A DNA stretch of 64,000 nt from Thauera chlorobenzoica (GCF_001922305.1 NZ_CP018839.1:2294001-2358000); one strand, 5' to 3'; counted from the first letter of the stretch, positions 16,569 through 24,585 are shown. The notes: generated by a model from the letters alone, not told the origin. A program made the numbers and translations.

Positions 16569-17215
16569 TATTTTTTCTCCCACAGGTAGAAAAATCCGGG
16601 ACCCGTGCCGAGCTCCTCGTGCATGCGGAAATGTTCGTTTTCGCGCAGCAGCCGGGAAGCCTTGCTGTCGGGGTCGTCGATGTCGCCGAAGGTCAGCGCG
16701 CTGGCAATGCAGGCGTTGGCGCAGGCGGGGGTGGCATCGGGGTCGACGCCCGGGGTCAGGCCATGGGCGACGCCGTAGTCGATGCGATCGGAGCAGAAGG
16801 TGCACTTGGTCGCGACGCCGACGCGGGCGGGGTCGGCGCGCTGCTTTTCGTTCGCCATCGGACGGTCGCCATACGCCGGTTCGGCGAAGCTGACCTTGTA
16901 GCGGGCGTTGTAGGGGCAGGCGACCGAGCAGTAGGCGCAGCCGATGCACAGGTCGTAATCGATCGTGACCAGGCCGTCGGCGCGCTTCTTGGTGGCCGTG
17001 GTCGGGCACACCGTTTCGCACGGCGGTTCATCGCAGTGCTGGCAGCCGACCGGCACGAAGGTGCGCGACACGTCGGGAAACTCGCCAGCTTCGACATCGA
17101 GGACCCAGCGCCACTGGACGCCGGGAGGGGTGGCATTGGTGTGCTTGCAGGCGGCCGTACAGGTCTGGCAGCCGACGCAGCGCCGCAGGTCGGCCACCAT
17201 GGCATAGCGCGTCAT
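16568..17215 (-). CDS. padC: Phenylacetyl-CoA:acceptor oxidoreductase iron-sulfur subunit
   Basis: This 215-residue protein belongs to the DmsB/NrfC group with four cubane clusters. The cysteine sets are 13/16/19/23, 58/61/66/70, 90/93/96/100 and 138/141/165/169. It carries electrons from the molybdenum site of PadB to PadD. The ATG at 17215 overlaps the padB stop by 4 bp, fixing the start well inside a longer open frame. No Tat or Sec signal is present, so the complex faces the cytoplasm, where its CoA-ester substrate is. Confidence 0.93.
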   Translation of the reverse strand: MTRYAMVADLRRCVGCQTCTAACKHTNATPPGVQWRWVLDVEAGEFPDVSRTFVPVGCQHCDEPPCETVCPTTATKKRADGLVTIDYDLCIGCAYCSVACPYNARYKVSFAEPAYGDRPMANEKQRADPARVGVATKCTFCSDRIDYGVAHGLTPGVDPDATPACANACIASALTFGDIDDPDSKASRLLRENEHFRMHEELGTGPGFFYLWEKK

Positions 17216-19956
17216 TGTGCACCTCCGACTCTCTTGATTGATACGGGAACGATATCGGCTGCCGAGCCGGTGGCATCGGTCAGGTCCATCAGCATCGGCA
17301 CCAGGCTGTTCATGCTGGGGACATCGAAGTCCTTGGCGTAGGGCGTGATCCAGTGGTCGAACTGGCCCACCATCAGCAAGGTGTCGGGGCGGATGCCCTG
17401 GCGCAGCACCACGCGGCCGCGGGTTTCGCGCAGCGGCGAGCGCACTTCGACGAGGTCGCCGTCCTCGATGCCGAGCTTTGCCGCGGAGGCGGGGTTCATG
17501 ATCACGCCACGGTGGCCGGCGACGTTGGCGGCGACTTCGCGCACCATCTGCAGGCTGACGTTGCCGCCCCAGGCGTACTGCATGCTGCGCGCGGTCAGCA
17601 GCCAGAACGGGAAGTCTTCCTCGCGCCCGCCCAGATTGGAGATCACCGCACTCTTGATCAGGTGCGAGAAATCGTGGAAATCGGGCAGCGGCCGGTACTC
17701 GGTGAGCTGGCGGTCCCACCAGTCGATGCCCGATTCGTGCAGGCGGTGGCCGAGCTCGGTGCCGATGCGGAAGATGCGCTCCTGGTAGGGCATCTCGAAG
17801 CGCAGGTTGTTGTCCTTCATGTGCGGGTAGAGATACCACTGCAGGCGCGGGTAATCGATGGTGCGGAAGCCGTGTTCGCGCCACCAGTCGAGGCCGTGGT
17901 CCTCGCCGCCGCCGGTGAGTTCGGCGCTGGCGGCGCGGCAGCTGGCGTCCCAGATTTCCTCGACGCCGTGGGTCTGCTCGAGATCAAGGGAGAAGTCGTA
18001 GTTCGCCCCTTTCAGCGGCACCCCGGCAGCGCCGCGGTTGATCGCCTTGTTGTAGGGCTCCTGTATGCCGGCACGGCGGGCGAGCTCGGACGCGATCCAG
18101 GTGAAGTCGCGCGCCTCGCCCTGCGGTGCAACGGCCGGCTGGCGCAGGGCGAAGCCCTGTTTGTCCCAGAACTGCTCGACGTACTTGGTGCCGCCGATGC
18201 GGATCAGCTGCAGACCTTCGAGGTCGGTGCAGTCGGGCAGCAGGACGTCGGCGAAGTGGTTGGTCTCGTCGCGGGTGTAGGTGAAGGCGACGACGAAGGG
18301 GAACTTCGCGACCACTTCGGCGACCTGCGGCGTATCCCAGAACGAGACGACCGGGTTGGTGCGGTAGAAGAACCAGACGTCGGGTTGGGTCGGCTCGGGG
18401 AAATTCTCGAAACCGTGACGCTGCTGCATCCAGGCGAGGTGGGTGGGGCCGAGCGCCGCGCTCCAGGCCGAGTTCGCCACCAGCGGCACCAGGGTGCGGT
18501 TGGCGTTGCGGATCTGCGGGCGGGAGACCCAGTTTTCCTTGTCGGTGGGGTTGAACGGGTAGTCCATGAAGCCGTCGGGGCCGGGCTTGGCGCTGCTCTG
18601 GCGGTCGCTCGCCGGGCGGTTCAGGCGCACCGTGGTGCCGATCGTGCCGCCGGGGACGTCGAGGGCGCCGACCAGGCAGGCCATCAGGGTGCGCGCCCAG
18701 CAGCAGTCGTAGCCGCCCCAGCCGTTGTTGACGGTTTTGCCCAGGGTGATCGCCACCGGGCGGAAGGGCAGGGTGCGGCCTTCGATCTCGATGGTGGCAC
18801 CGATCTGGGCGTGGTCGAGGTATTCGTTGGCGACGCGGCGGATGGTGTCGGCGGGGACGTCGCAGACCTTCGCCGCCCACTCCGGGGTGAAGGTGCGCTC
18901 GTGCTCGGCGAGCTTGCCGAAGGCAGTGAGGACGCGCACCTGAGTGTGGTCGACGGTTTCATTGTCGGGCAGGACTTCGAGGCCGGATGCGGTGAACTCG
19001 CCGTCCAGCGCGGGATCGATGTCCGGTGTGTCGAAGGGGACCGCGGCGGCGCGCTTCAGGTCCCACACCAGCGGCTTGCGCGTGTCCGGGTCGCGCAGGT
19101 ACAGCCCGTTGGGCGCGACCAGGTAGGGCGAAGCGGTCATGTGCTTGAGGAAGTCGATGTCCAGGCGTGTGCGCGCGTTCTCGAACAGCATCACGTGGAT
19201 CATCGCGTGCATGAACGCGGCGTCGGTCTTGGGCTTGATCGGCACCCACTCGGCCGAGCAGGCGCCGGTGATCGACAGGTGGGGCTCGACCTGGACGCGC
19301 TTGATGCCCTGCTCGACGCGTGCCGCGGCGTGGCGCCAGACGCCGCACACGCCGCCGGAGGCCTCGACGTTCATGCCGAAGGAGACGATGTATTTTGTGC
19401 GCGGGGTGTCCGGGCAGACGATGAAGGCGCGGTGCCAGAGCTCACCGTAGAGGTGTTCGGAGTGATAGCACTTGACCCCCTGGCCGCTGCCGAAGCTCAG
19501 GTCGACCGGCCCCCAGGCGGCGAGGAAGGCGGGGAAGGTGCCCATGTACTGAGTGGGGGTGCCGCCGCCGCCAAAGCTCGCCGCCACGCGCGGGTAGCCG
19601 GACGTGTCGAGCAGCCCGTTCGCGCGCACCGTGTTGAGCTTGGCGGCGATCATGTCGAGCGCCTCGTCCCACGAGATCGGCACGAAGCCGGGGTCTTCGT
19701 CGCGCCCCTTCTTCGGGTTGGTGCGCTTCATCGGCGTCAGCACGCGGTTCGGGTTGTAGGTCTTCTGCACCAGGCCGAAAGCCTTGACGCAGACCCGGCC
19801 GTCGGCCGGGTGCACGCCTTCGGCGTCGAAGTTCGGTTCGATCGCGGTCGCGACCCCGTTCTCGACCTTGACCTTGAGCAGATCGGGGCCGGCCACGCAC
19901 TGGTAACAGTAGGTGGCGACCTTGCTATCGCCCGTTGGGCAACTGGTGGTCGTCAT
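17212..19956 (-). CDS. padB: Phenylacetyl-CoA:acceptor oxidoreductase molybdenum subunit
   Basis: This 914-residue member of the DMSO-reductase (bis-MGD) superfamily catalyses the four-electron oxidation of phenylacetyl-CoA to phenylglyoxylate. The N-terminal cluster region shows Cys17, Cys20 and Cys56 but has Pro24 where the third Cys of a CxxCxxxC motif is expected. The probable Mo ligand is Cys163 in GQGVKCYHSE. The C-terminal cofactor-binding domain includes NPASAAKLGIEDGDLVEVRS. There is no twin-arginine leader, consistent with a cytoplasmic active site. It is the first gene of the pad operon, about 97 nt from a predicted FNR-type start site. Confidence 0.93.
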   Translation of the reverse strand: MTTTSCPTGDSKVATYCYQCVAGPDLLKVKVENGVATAIEPNFDAEGVHPADGRVCVKAFGLVQKTYNPNRVLTPMKRTNPKKGRDEDPGFVPISWDEALDMIAAKLNTVRANGLLDTSGYPRVAASFGGGGTPTQYMGTFPAFLAAWGPVDLSFGSGQGVKCYHSEHLYGELWHRAFIVCPDTPRTKYIVSFGMNVEASGGVCGVWRHAAARVEQGIKRVQVEPHLSITGACSAEWVPIKPKTDAAFMHAMIHVMLFENARTRLDIDFLKHMTASPYLVAPNGLYLRDPDTRKPLVWDLKRAAAVPFDTPDIDPALDGEFTASGLEVLPDNETVDHTQVRVLTAFGKLAEHERTFTPEWAAKVCDVPADTIRRVANEYLDHAQIGATIEIEGRTLPFRPVAITLGKTVNNGWGGYDCCWARTLMACLVGALDVPGGTIGTTVRLNRPASDRQSSAKPGPDGFMDYPFNPTDKENWVSRPQIRNANRTLVPLVANSAWSAALGPTHLAWMQQRHGFENFPEPTQPDVWFFYRTNPVVSFWDTPQVAEVVAKFPFVVAFTYTRDETNHFADVLLPDCTDLEGLQLIRIGGTKYVEQFWDKQGFALRQPAVAPQGEARDFTWIASELARRAGIQEPYNKAINRGAAGVPLKGANYDFSLDLEQTHGVEEIWDASCRAASAELTGGGEDHGLDWWREHGFRTIDYPRLQWYLYPHMKDNNLRFEMPYQERIFRIGTELGHRLHESGIDWWDRQLTEYRPLPDFHDFSHLIKSAVISNLGGREEDFPFWLLTARSMQYAWGGNVSLQMVREVAANVAGHRGVIMNPASAAKLGIEDGDLVEVRSPLRETRGRVVLRQGIRPDTLLMVGQFDHWITPYAKDFDVPSMNSLVPMLMDLTDATGSAADIVPVSIKRVGGAQ

Positions 19957-20059
19957 GGTGAGTCTCCTTCGAAGCTGGTATGGCGACGGAGCAATTGGAG
20001 CGGGCGAGCGGTTCGGAAGCGTGTCCGGCAGGCGATCTGCACTAATTGCTTATGGGGCC

Positions 20060-20101
20060 ATAATAGGAGCTATGACTGACCGGTCGGTTGACGAATGTCA
20101 A
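20060..20101 (-). promoter_or_regulatory. Predicted FNR-type (class II) promoter of the pad operon
   Basis: A perfect inverted repeat, TTGAC-N4-GTCAA, occupies 20088-20101. On the minus strand, exactly 22 bp separate it from the -10-like TATTAT at 20065-20060. This puts the box centre at -41.5 from a predicted start at 20053, the position used by FNR/CRP-type activators at class II promoters. The leader to padB would be about 97 nt. Confidence 0.72.
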
Positions 20102-20111
20102 AGGTTGGAGG

Positions 20112-20125
20112 TGACGTTGACGTAA
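20112..20125. promoter_or_regulatory. Operator-like palindrome upstream of pad (TGACG-N4-CGTAA)
   Basis: TGACGTTGACGTAA differs by one base from a perfect TGACG-N4-CGTCA palindrome. It shares the 9-mer ACGTTGACG with two sites in the bcr/kor intergenic region. It lies just upstream of the FNR-type box, at about -59 to -72 relative to the predicted pad start. Confidence 0.55.
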
Positions 20126-20311
20126 CCGCCGGTTTTCCCGTGCGCAAAGCCGCCGATGCCGCTAAATGCCGCGTCCTGCCGGGGGTTTTCCGATACACTT
20201 TGCCGATGGTGGCCCGCTCGGCGTCCGGCCGGGTCATTGCTACGGGTTCCGCGCATGGTCGATCATGGTGTGTGCGGATTTGCTGCTGTCCATTCTGTCA
20301 GGAGTGTTTTC

Positions 20312-20971
20312 ATGTTCGTCGAAAGGATCATGACCCGGGATGTCTTGCATGTCGCCCCGGACGCTACTTTTGCGCAGGTCTCCGAGATCATGCGCTTGAA
20401 GAAAGTGCGTCATTTGCCCGTGGTGGAAGCCGATGGCCGCCTGGTCGGCATCATTTCGCATCGGGACGTGCAGCGTGCGCAGCCGTCGACGATCACCACG
20501 CTCGACGTCGGCGAGGTGAAATACCTGCTGTCCAAGGTGAGCGCTGCAGACATCATGCACAAGAAGGTGATCACTTGCGCGCCCTCGACCCTGATCGAGG
20601 AAGCGGCGCGGCTGATGCGCCCGAACAAGCTCGGCTGCCTGCCGGTGGTGGAAAACGACCGCCTGGTGGGCATCGTCACCAGCGTCGATCTGCTCGACTT
20701 CTTCCTCGACATCACCGGCTGCTGGGTCGAGGGCTCGACCCGGATCACGGTGAGTCTGCCGGATCAGACCGGACAGCTGGCCGCCTTGCTGGCGACGGTC
20801 AGCGCGCACGGCGGTTACATCGTGTCGGTCGTGTCGCCGCGCACGCCGCAGAGCGAAGGCAAGCGCATCGCGATGATCCGCTTCGATGCCGACGATGCCG
20901 AGCGTGTGATCACGGGCTTGCGCGAAGCCGGCTACGAACTCAGCGTGGATATCACCGCGAGTGCTAAATAA
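20312..20971 (+). CDS. CBS-pair and ACT domain protein
   Basis: This 219-residue soluble protein has two CBS motifs (about residues 7-60 and 75-130; each with RHLPVVEADGRLVGIIS or GCLPVVENDRLVGIVT) and a C-terminal ACT domain from about 140 (TRITVSLPDQTGQLAALLAT). The arrangement is like AcuB-type regulatory proteins, which bind adenine nucleotides through CBS and a small ligand through ACT. The ATG at 20312 follows CAGGAG. It is divergent from padB and shares the 355-bp region that holds the FNR-type box. A role in sensing energy state for aromatic metabolism is possible but not shown. Confidence 0.87.
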   Translation: MFVERIMTRDVLHVAPDATFAQVSEIMRLKKVRHLPVVEADGRLVGIISHRDVQRAQPSTITTLDVGEVKYLLSKVSAADIMHKKVITCAPSTLIEEAARLMRPNKLGCLPVVENDRLVGIVTSVDLLDFFLDITGCWVEGSTRITVSLPDQTGQLAALLATVSAHGGYIVSVVSPRTPQSEGKRIAMIRFDADDAERVITGLREAGYELSVDITASAK

Positions 20972-21115
20972 GCAGGGCAGGGGAAGCTGCGCGGGCATCC
21001 CCGCGCGCGGATGCTGTCTGTGCGGGGAGGTCGGGGCTGAAGTGCCGGCCGGGAAACCCGCCTGAAGGCTCGGCCGGAAGGGGTTGAGCGGAAGGGTTGG
21101 CCGTCAGGGGCGCAA

Positions 21116-21156
21116 ACGAACAGAGGGCGAGCCATCATGGCTCGCCCTCTGTTCGT
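21116..21156. terminator. Long perfect hairpin between convergent genes
   Basis: An 18-bp perfect stem (ACGAACAGAGGGCGAGCC with its exact complement) encloses the 5-nt loop ATCAT. It lies between the convergent CBS-ACT and ferritin-like genes. There is no strong U-tract on either side, so it may act as a bidirectional transcript-end structure rather than a classical terminator. Confidence 0.6.
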
Positions 21157-21204
21157 CTACCCGGGGCGTGCGGCGACGGCTGCCGCCCCCGGGGGAAGGA
21201 CTGC

Positions 21205-21744
21205 TTACTCCTGCGGCAGCGGGGGGTCGGCGTCCTCGCTCCAGCCTTTTGGGGGTGCCTGGAAGCGTCCCAGCCAGCCTTCGAGCAGGGTCACATGCTC
21301 ACGCTCGGTCTCGCACAGTTCACGCGCGATCTTGCGCACGTCCTCCCGCCCGGCCTGGTCGGCAAGGCGCTCGTAGAACGCCACGCCCTTGCGCTCGGCT
21401 TCGAGCGCCATCGCGATCGCGTGGTAGGGATGCATCATGTAGTGCAGGCCATCCGCGCTCGCCGACGGGGCTTCGGGGCTTTCCGGGGTCTGCCAGGCAT
21501 ATTCCCAGGGCGCGATGTGCGGAAGAGTGTGGCCGTCGCTGAGACCATTGACGTTATCCACATGCAGCTTCTCGATCTCGGCGAGTTTGCGGAACAGCGC
21601 GGCGACTTCCGGATTGTTGTGGGTTTCCATCTGGTCGGCGAGCATTTCGTAGCGTTCGACCGCTTCGTTCTCCATCGCCAGGGCGTGGGCGAGGAGCTGC
21701 TCCACCGATTGGATGCTGTTGTCCTGCGGCTCGGTAGTGCTCAT
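21205..21744 (-). CDS. Ferritin-like (rubrerythrin-type) diiron protein
   Basis: This 179-residue four-helix protein has two Glu/His-rich repeats: ENEAVERYEML followed by EIEKLH, and LEAERKGVAFYERL followed by ETEREH. That is the diiron-ligand pattern of rubrerythrin and related ferritin-like proteins. No C-terminal rubredoxin domain (CxxC pairs) is present. The ATG overlaps the korB stop by 4 bp, so it is co-translated with the oxygen-sensitive 2-oxoacid oxidoreductase. A protective role against peroxide, or iron handling for Fe-S enzymes, is a reasonable inference. Confidence 0.85.
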   Translation of the reverse strand: MSTTEPQDNSIQSVEQLLAHALAMENEAVERYEMLADQMETHNNPEVAALFRKLAEIEKLHVDNVNGLSDGHTLPHIAPWEYAWQTPESPEAPSASADGLHYMMHPYHAIAMALEAERKGVAFYERLADQAGREDVRKIARELCETEREHVTLLEGWLGRFQAPPKGWSEDADPPLPQE

Positions 21745-22580
21745 AGCACGAACTCCTTCTCGAGATCTGCAACGGAGTCGACGCTGGCCTTCAGCGCCGG
21801 CTGGAAGGGCTGACGGTTGCCACGATACAGCACGCCGATGTTGAAGCCGTCGTCGGTCATCAGGCGGCGGGCGGCGCGCGCCGGATCGTCGGTCGGATCG
21901 ACCGCGGCCGGGTGCACGGCGTCCTTCCAGTCGCGCTGCTCGGGACGGAAGGTGACGCAGGGGCTGAGCAGCTGGACGAAGGAGAAGCCCGGGTGGCGGA
22001 TCGCCTCGGTGATCAGCTGGGCGGTGCCGTTGGGGTCGCCGGAGAAGCCGCGGGCGATGAAGTTGGCGCCGGCGGCGAGCGCGATCACCAGCGGGTGGAA
22101 GGGGTTGATGCCGGTGCCCTGGGGGGTGAGCTTGCTCTTTTCCCAGTCCGGGGCGGTGGTCGGCGAGGCCTGGCCCTTGGTCATGCCGTAGACCTCGTTG
22201 TCCATGACGATGTAGGTCATGTCGACGTTGCGCCGGCAGGCGTGCATGAAGTGGTTGCCGCCGATCGAGAAGCCGTCGCCGTCACCGCCGGAGGCGATCA
22301 CGGTGAGTTCGGGGCGGGAGACCTTGATCCCGGTGGCGATCGGCAGCGCGCGCCCGTGCACGCCGTGGAAGCCGAACACGTTGGTGTAGGCGGGCAGGCG
22401 CGAGGAGCAGCCGATGCCGGAGACGAGGGCGACGTTTTCGGGCGGGATCGACAGCTCGGCCAGGGCCTTGGTGAGCGCGCCGAGCACCGAGTAGTCGCCG
22501 CAGCCGGGGCACCAGACGGGCTTGACCTCGGACTTGTAGTCGCGCGCGGCGTAGCTCGGGCAAGTGGATGTAGCGTCCAT
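21741..22580 (-). CDS. korB: 2-oxoglutarate:ferredoxin oxidoreductase beta subunit
   Basis: This 279-residue thiamine-diphosphate subunit has the cluster-ligating Cys24, Cys27, Cys58 and Cys208 at the spacing seen in two-subunit 2-oxoacid:ferredoxin oxidoreductases. The TPP motif is GGDGDGFSIGGNH at 98-110. With KorA it oxidises 2-oxoglutarate to succinyl-CoA and reduces ferredoxin. In Thauera aromatica this enzyme is known to regenerate the reduced ferredoxin used by benzoyl-CoA reductase, and the location beside bcr and fdx fits that role. Confidence 0.92.
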   Translation of the reverse strand: MDATSTCPSYAARDYKSEVKPVWCPGCGDYSVLGALTKALAELSIPPENVALVSGIGCSSRLPAYTNVFGFHGVHGRALPIATGIKVSRPELTVIASGGDGDGFSIGGNHFMHACRRNVDMTYIVMDNEVYGMTKGQASPTTAPDWEKSKLTPQGTGINPFHPLVIALAAGANFIARGFSGDPNGTAQLITEAIRHPGFSFVQLLSPCVTFRPEQRDWKDAVHPAAVDPTDDPARAARRLMTDDGFNIGVLYRGNRQPFQPALKASVDSVADLEKEFVL

Positions 22581-22582
22581 GA

Positions 22583-24313
22583 TCAGCTCCAGTCGGCCAG
22601 TTGGCGGAAGATTTCGTCGGGTCGGATCGGCAGCGGGCCGGGGCGGTGGAAGGCCCGCACGCTGCCGGGAAGGTCGTAGTGGGCGCGCAGGTAGCGGTGG
22701 AACTGGGCGCCATGGCTCTGTTCGACGACGAGCACGCGCGAGACGCCCTCAAGGGCGGCGGCGAGCTGCTCGGGGCGCACCGGCGAGAGCAGGCGGATCG
22801 ACACCATGCGGCCCTGCTTGCCGGCGGCGCGCCAGCGCTCGAGCGCTTCCTGCACCGGTCCGGTGGTCGAGCCCCAGGTGATGACGGCGATGTCGCCCTC
22901 GCCCTCGCCGTCGATGTCGGCCCAGTACTTGCCGTAGTCGTGGGCGGTGAGCTTGCGCAGGCGCTTGTCGAGCTGGGTGCTGTGGTCCGAGGCCTGGCTC
23001 GAGGGGGTGCCGACTTCGGTGTGCTCGAGGCCGTCGGCGGTGTACTGGTAGCCCTTCATGCCGGGCACGGCCATCGGCGAGACGCCCGATGTGGTGTTGC
23101 GGTAGCGGCGGTAGCGCTCGTCGCCCAGCTCGCCTTCGGGGCGCAGGCGGTTGGCGCGCAGTCCGGGGTCGGCCGGCGGGGCGATGGTGGCGCGGCTCTG
23201 GCCCAGGGACTGGTCCGAGAGCACGACCGCGGCGGTCTGCAGGGTGTCGGCCAGATGCACCGCCCACTGCGTGGAGAAGGCACAGTCGGCGAGCGAGTTG
23301 GGCGCGACCACCAGGTGCGGGGCATCGCCGTGCAGGCCGTAGAGGGCGATGTTGAGGTCGCTCTGCTCGGACTTCACCGGGATGCCGGTGGACGGGCCGC
23401 CGCGCATCACGTTGACGATCGTGATCGGGGTCTCGGAGGCGACCGCGAGACCGATCGATTCGGTCATCAGCGCCAGGCCGGGGCCGGAGGTGGCGGTGAG
23501 CGAGGTGGTGCCGCCGTAGGAGGCGCCGATGATCTGGTTGACCGAGGCGAGCTCGTCTTCGGCCTGCACCAGCGCACCGCCGAGCTTGGCGAGGTTGGGG
23601 GCGAGCCATTCGAGCACTTCAGTGCCCGGGGTGATCGGGTAGGCGGCGACAAAGCGCACCCCGCCGCGCACCGCGCCCAGACCGGCGGCTTCGTTGCCGG
23701 TGATGCTCCACAGGCGCTGGCGCTCGCCGCCGGTGGCTGCGGCCAGGCGCTTGCTCGGCGGCAGCGAGGCGGCAAAGGCCGCGCCGGCACGCACCGAGGC
23801 TTCGCTGGCGGCGAGCGCGGCGGGGCCTTTCTTCGCCAGCGAGTCCTTGACCACCTTGAGCACCGCCTCTTCGGGCAGGCCGATCAGGGCCGCGACCGCG
23901 CCCAGCGCGATCATGTTCGGGCGCCCGCCGTCGATCTCCTTGGCAATCTTCTTGAACGGAATGTCGGCCCGGCGCGTACCCTTGGCGAGGATCTGCTCAG
24001 GGAACTCGCCCCCGTCCGGATCGCCCAGCACCAAGCCGTCGGCGGTCATCGGCACTTCGGCCGAGAAGCGGCCAACGTTCTGCCAGTCGATCGCCACCAG
24101 CAGGTCGTAGTGGTCGTCGTGCGACTGCACCGGCGCGGTGGACAGGCGCAGCATCGCCGCCGCCTCGCCGCCCCGGATCTGCGCTCCCGACGAGCGCGTC
24201 ATGTAAGCGTACCAGCCGGCGTGGCCGGCGGCATCGAGCAGCATGCTGCCTGCCGTCATCACCCCGGCTCCGCCGCTGCCGGCGAAGGTTATCGAAACCG
24301 ATCGGGCTGTCAT
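22583..24313 (-). CDS. korA: 2-oxoglutarate:ferredoxin oxidoreductase fused gamma-alpha subunit
   Basis: This 576-residue protein fuses a gamma domain (ITFAGSGGAGVMTAG near the N-terminus, to about residue 185) to an alpha domain from about 200 (RFVAAYPITPGTEVLEWLAP). This is the usual KorA arrangement. The chosen ATG at 24313 has GGAG seven bases upstream. Another ATG six bases earlier (24319) lies too close to the same GGAG. It is 2 bp from korB and divergent from the benzoyl-CoA operon across a 385-bp control region. Confidence 0.9.
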   Translation of the reverse strand: MTARSVSITFAGSGGAGVMTAGSMLLDAAGHAGWYAYMTRSSGAQIRGGEAAAMLRLSTAPVQSHDDHYDLLVAIDWQNVGRFSAEVPMTADGLVLGDPDGGEFPEQILAKGTRRADIPFKKIAKEIDGGRPNMIALGAVAALIGLPEEAVLKVVKDSLAKKGPAALAASEASVRAGAAFAASLPPSKRLAAATGGERQRLWSITGNEAAGLGAVRGGVRFVAAYPITPGTEVLEWLAPNLAKLGGALVQAEDELASVNQIIGASYGGTTSLTATSGPGLALMTESIGLAVASETPITIVNVMRGGPSTGIPVKSEQSDLNIALYGLHGDAPHLVVAPNSLADCAFSTQWAVHLADTLQTAAVVLSDQSLGQSRATIAPPADPGLRANRLRPEGELGDERYRRYRNTTSGVSPMAVPGMKGYQYTADGLEHTEVGTPSSQASDHSTQLDKRLRKLTAHDYGKYWADIDGEGEGDIAVITWGSTTGPVQEALERWRAAGKQGRMVSIRLLSPVRPEQLAAALEGVSRVLVVEQSHGAQFHRYLRAHYDLPGSVRAFHRPGPLPIRPDEIFRQLADWS

Positions 24314-24377
24314 CCTCATTCTCCAAGTTCAACTGCAGGCCGCTGAGGCCGGTTCGGGATCACCTTGTGTGCGCCCA

Positions 24378-24400
24378 TGCGTATCAAATATGGATACGCA
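24378..24400. promoter_or_regulatory. Inverted repeat in the kor leader (TGCGTATC-N7-GATACGCA)
   Basis: Two perfect 8-bp arms are separated by AAATATG, in an AT-richer pocket about 65-90 bp upstream of korA. If kor starts at 24509 it would lie in the untranslated leader. It differs in sequence from the other palindromes here, so it may bind another regulator or form an RNA hairpin. Confidence 0.45.
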
Positions 24401-24515
24401 CATGCGCGGCGAGTGCGGTGTGGCTGCATCCTTGCCGTCGGGGTGACCGATGTTTCCGAGGGGTTGCCGGGGCCGAGGCTCCCGAGGCGATGCTGCAGCC
24501 CTCTGGACGCTTCAA

Positions 24516-24557
24516 AGTTTACGTTGACGCAAACGTCAATCCGTTGACTTAGGTCAA
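24516..24557 (-). promoter_or_regulatory. Predicted FNR-type promoter of korAB
   Basis: This uses the same TTGAC-TTAG-GTCAA box (24544-24557) as the divergent had promoter. On the minus strand the hexamer TAAACT (24521-24516) is exactly where a -10 element should be for a box centred at -41.5, giving a predicted start at 24509 and a leader of about 195 nt. Confidence 0.5.
24524..24539. promoter_or_regulatory. Operator-like palindrome TTGACG-N4-CGTCAA between kor and had
   Basis: A perfect inverted repeat with 6-bp arms around CAAA. It contains the core TGACG-N4-CGTCA and the 9-mer ACGTTGACG shared with the pad upstream region. It lies between the predicted kor -10 and the FNR-type box, so an occupant would overlap kor polymerase while sitting upstream of the had promoter. 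Confidence 0.6.
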
Positions 24558-24585
24558 CTGGACGTCCGGGGGCCTCGTTTAAGGT
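24544..24585 (+). promoter_or_regulatory. Predicted FNR-type promoter of the benzoyl-CoA operon
   Basis: GTTGAC-TTAG-GTCAAC is a perfect inverted repeat (24543-24558) matching an FNR/FixK-type box. The hexamer TAAGGT at 24580-24585 is in the exact -10 position for a box centred at -41.5, with a predicted start at 24592 and a 107-nt leader before had. The hexamer is weak (T1, A2 and T6 match), as expected for an activator-dependent promoter. Confidence 0.6.

Noticed and set aside
17353..20079. Very long open frame antisense to padB (about 900 codons); similar long antisense frames over the acyl-CoA synthetase, NAD-GDH, parC/parE and ETF-QO genes
   Set aside because: High GC content keeps stop codons rare on the opposite strand. 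The products are low-complexity, rich in Ala/Gly/His/Arg, show no domains, and the opposite strand has clear conserved enzymes.
24365..24552. Two small overlapping open frames of about 60 codons in the kor-had intergenic region
   Set aside because: They coincide with regulatory palindromes, have no ribosome-binding sites and show no coding signature.
24543..24558. Reading the GTTGAC-N4-GTCAAC box as another copy of the TGACG palindrome
   Set aside because: The register differs: the symmetric half-site here is TTGAC with N4, whereas the repeated operator is TGACG-N4-CGTCA. The two are distinct motifs that occur side by side.
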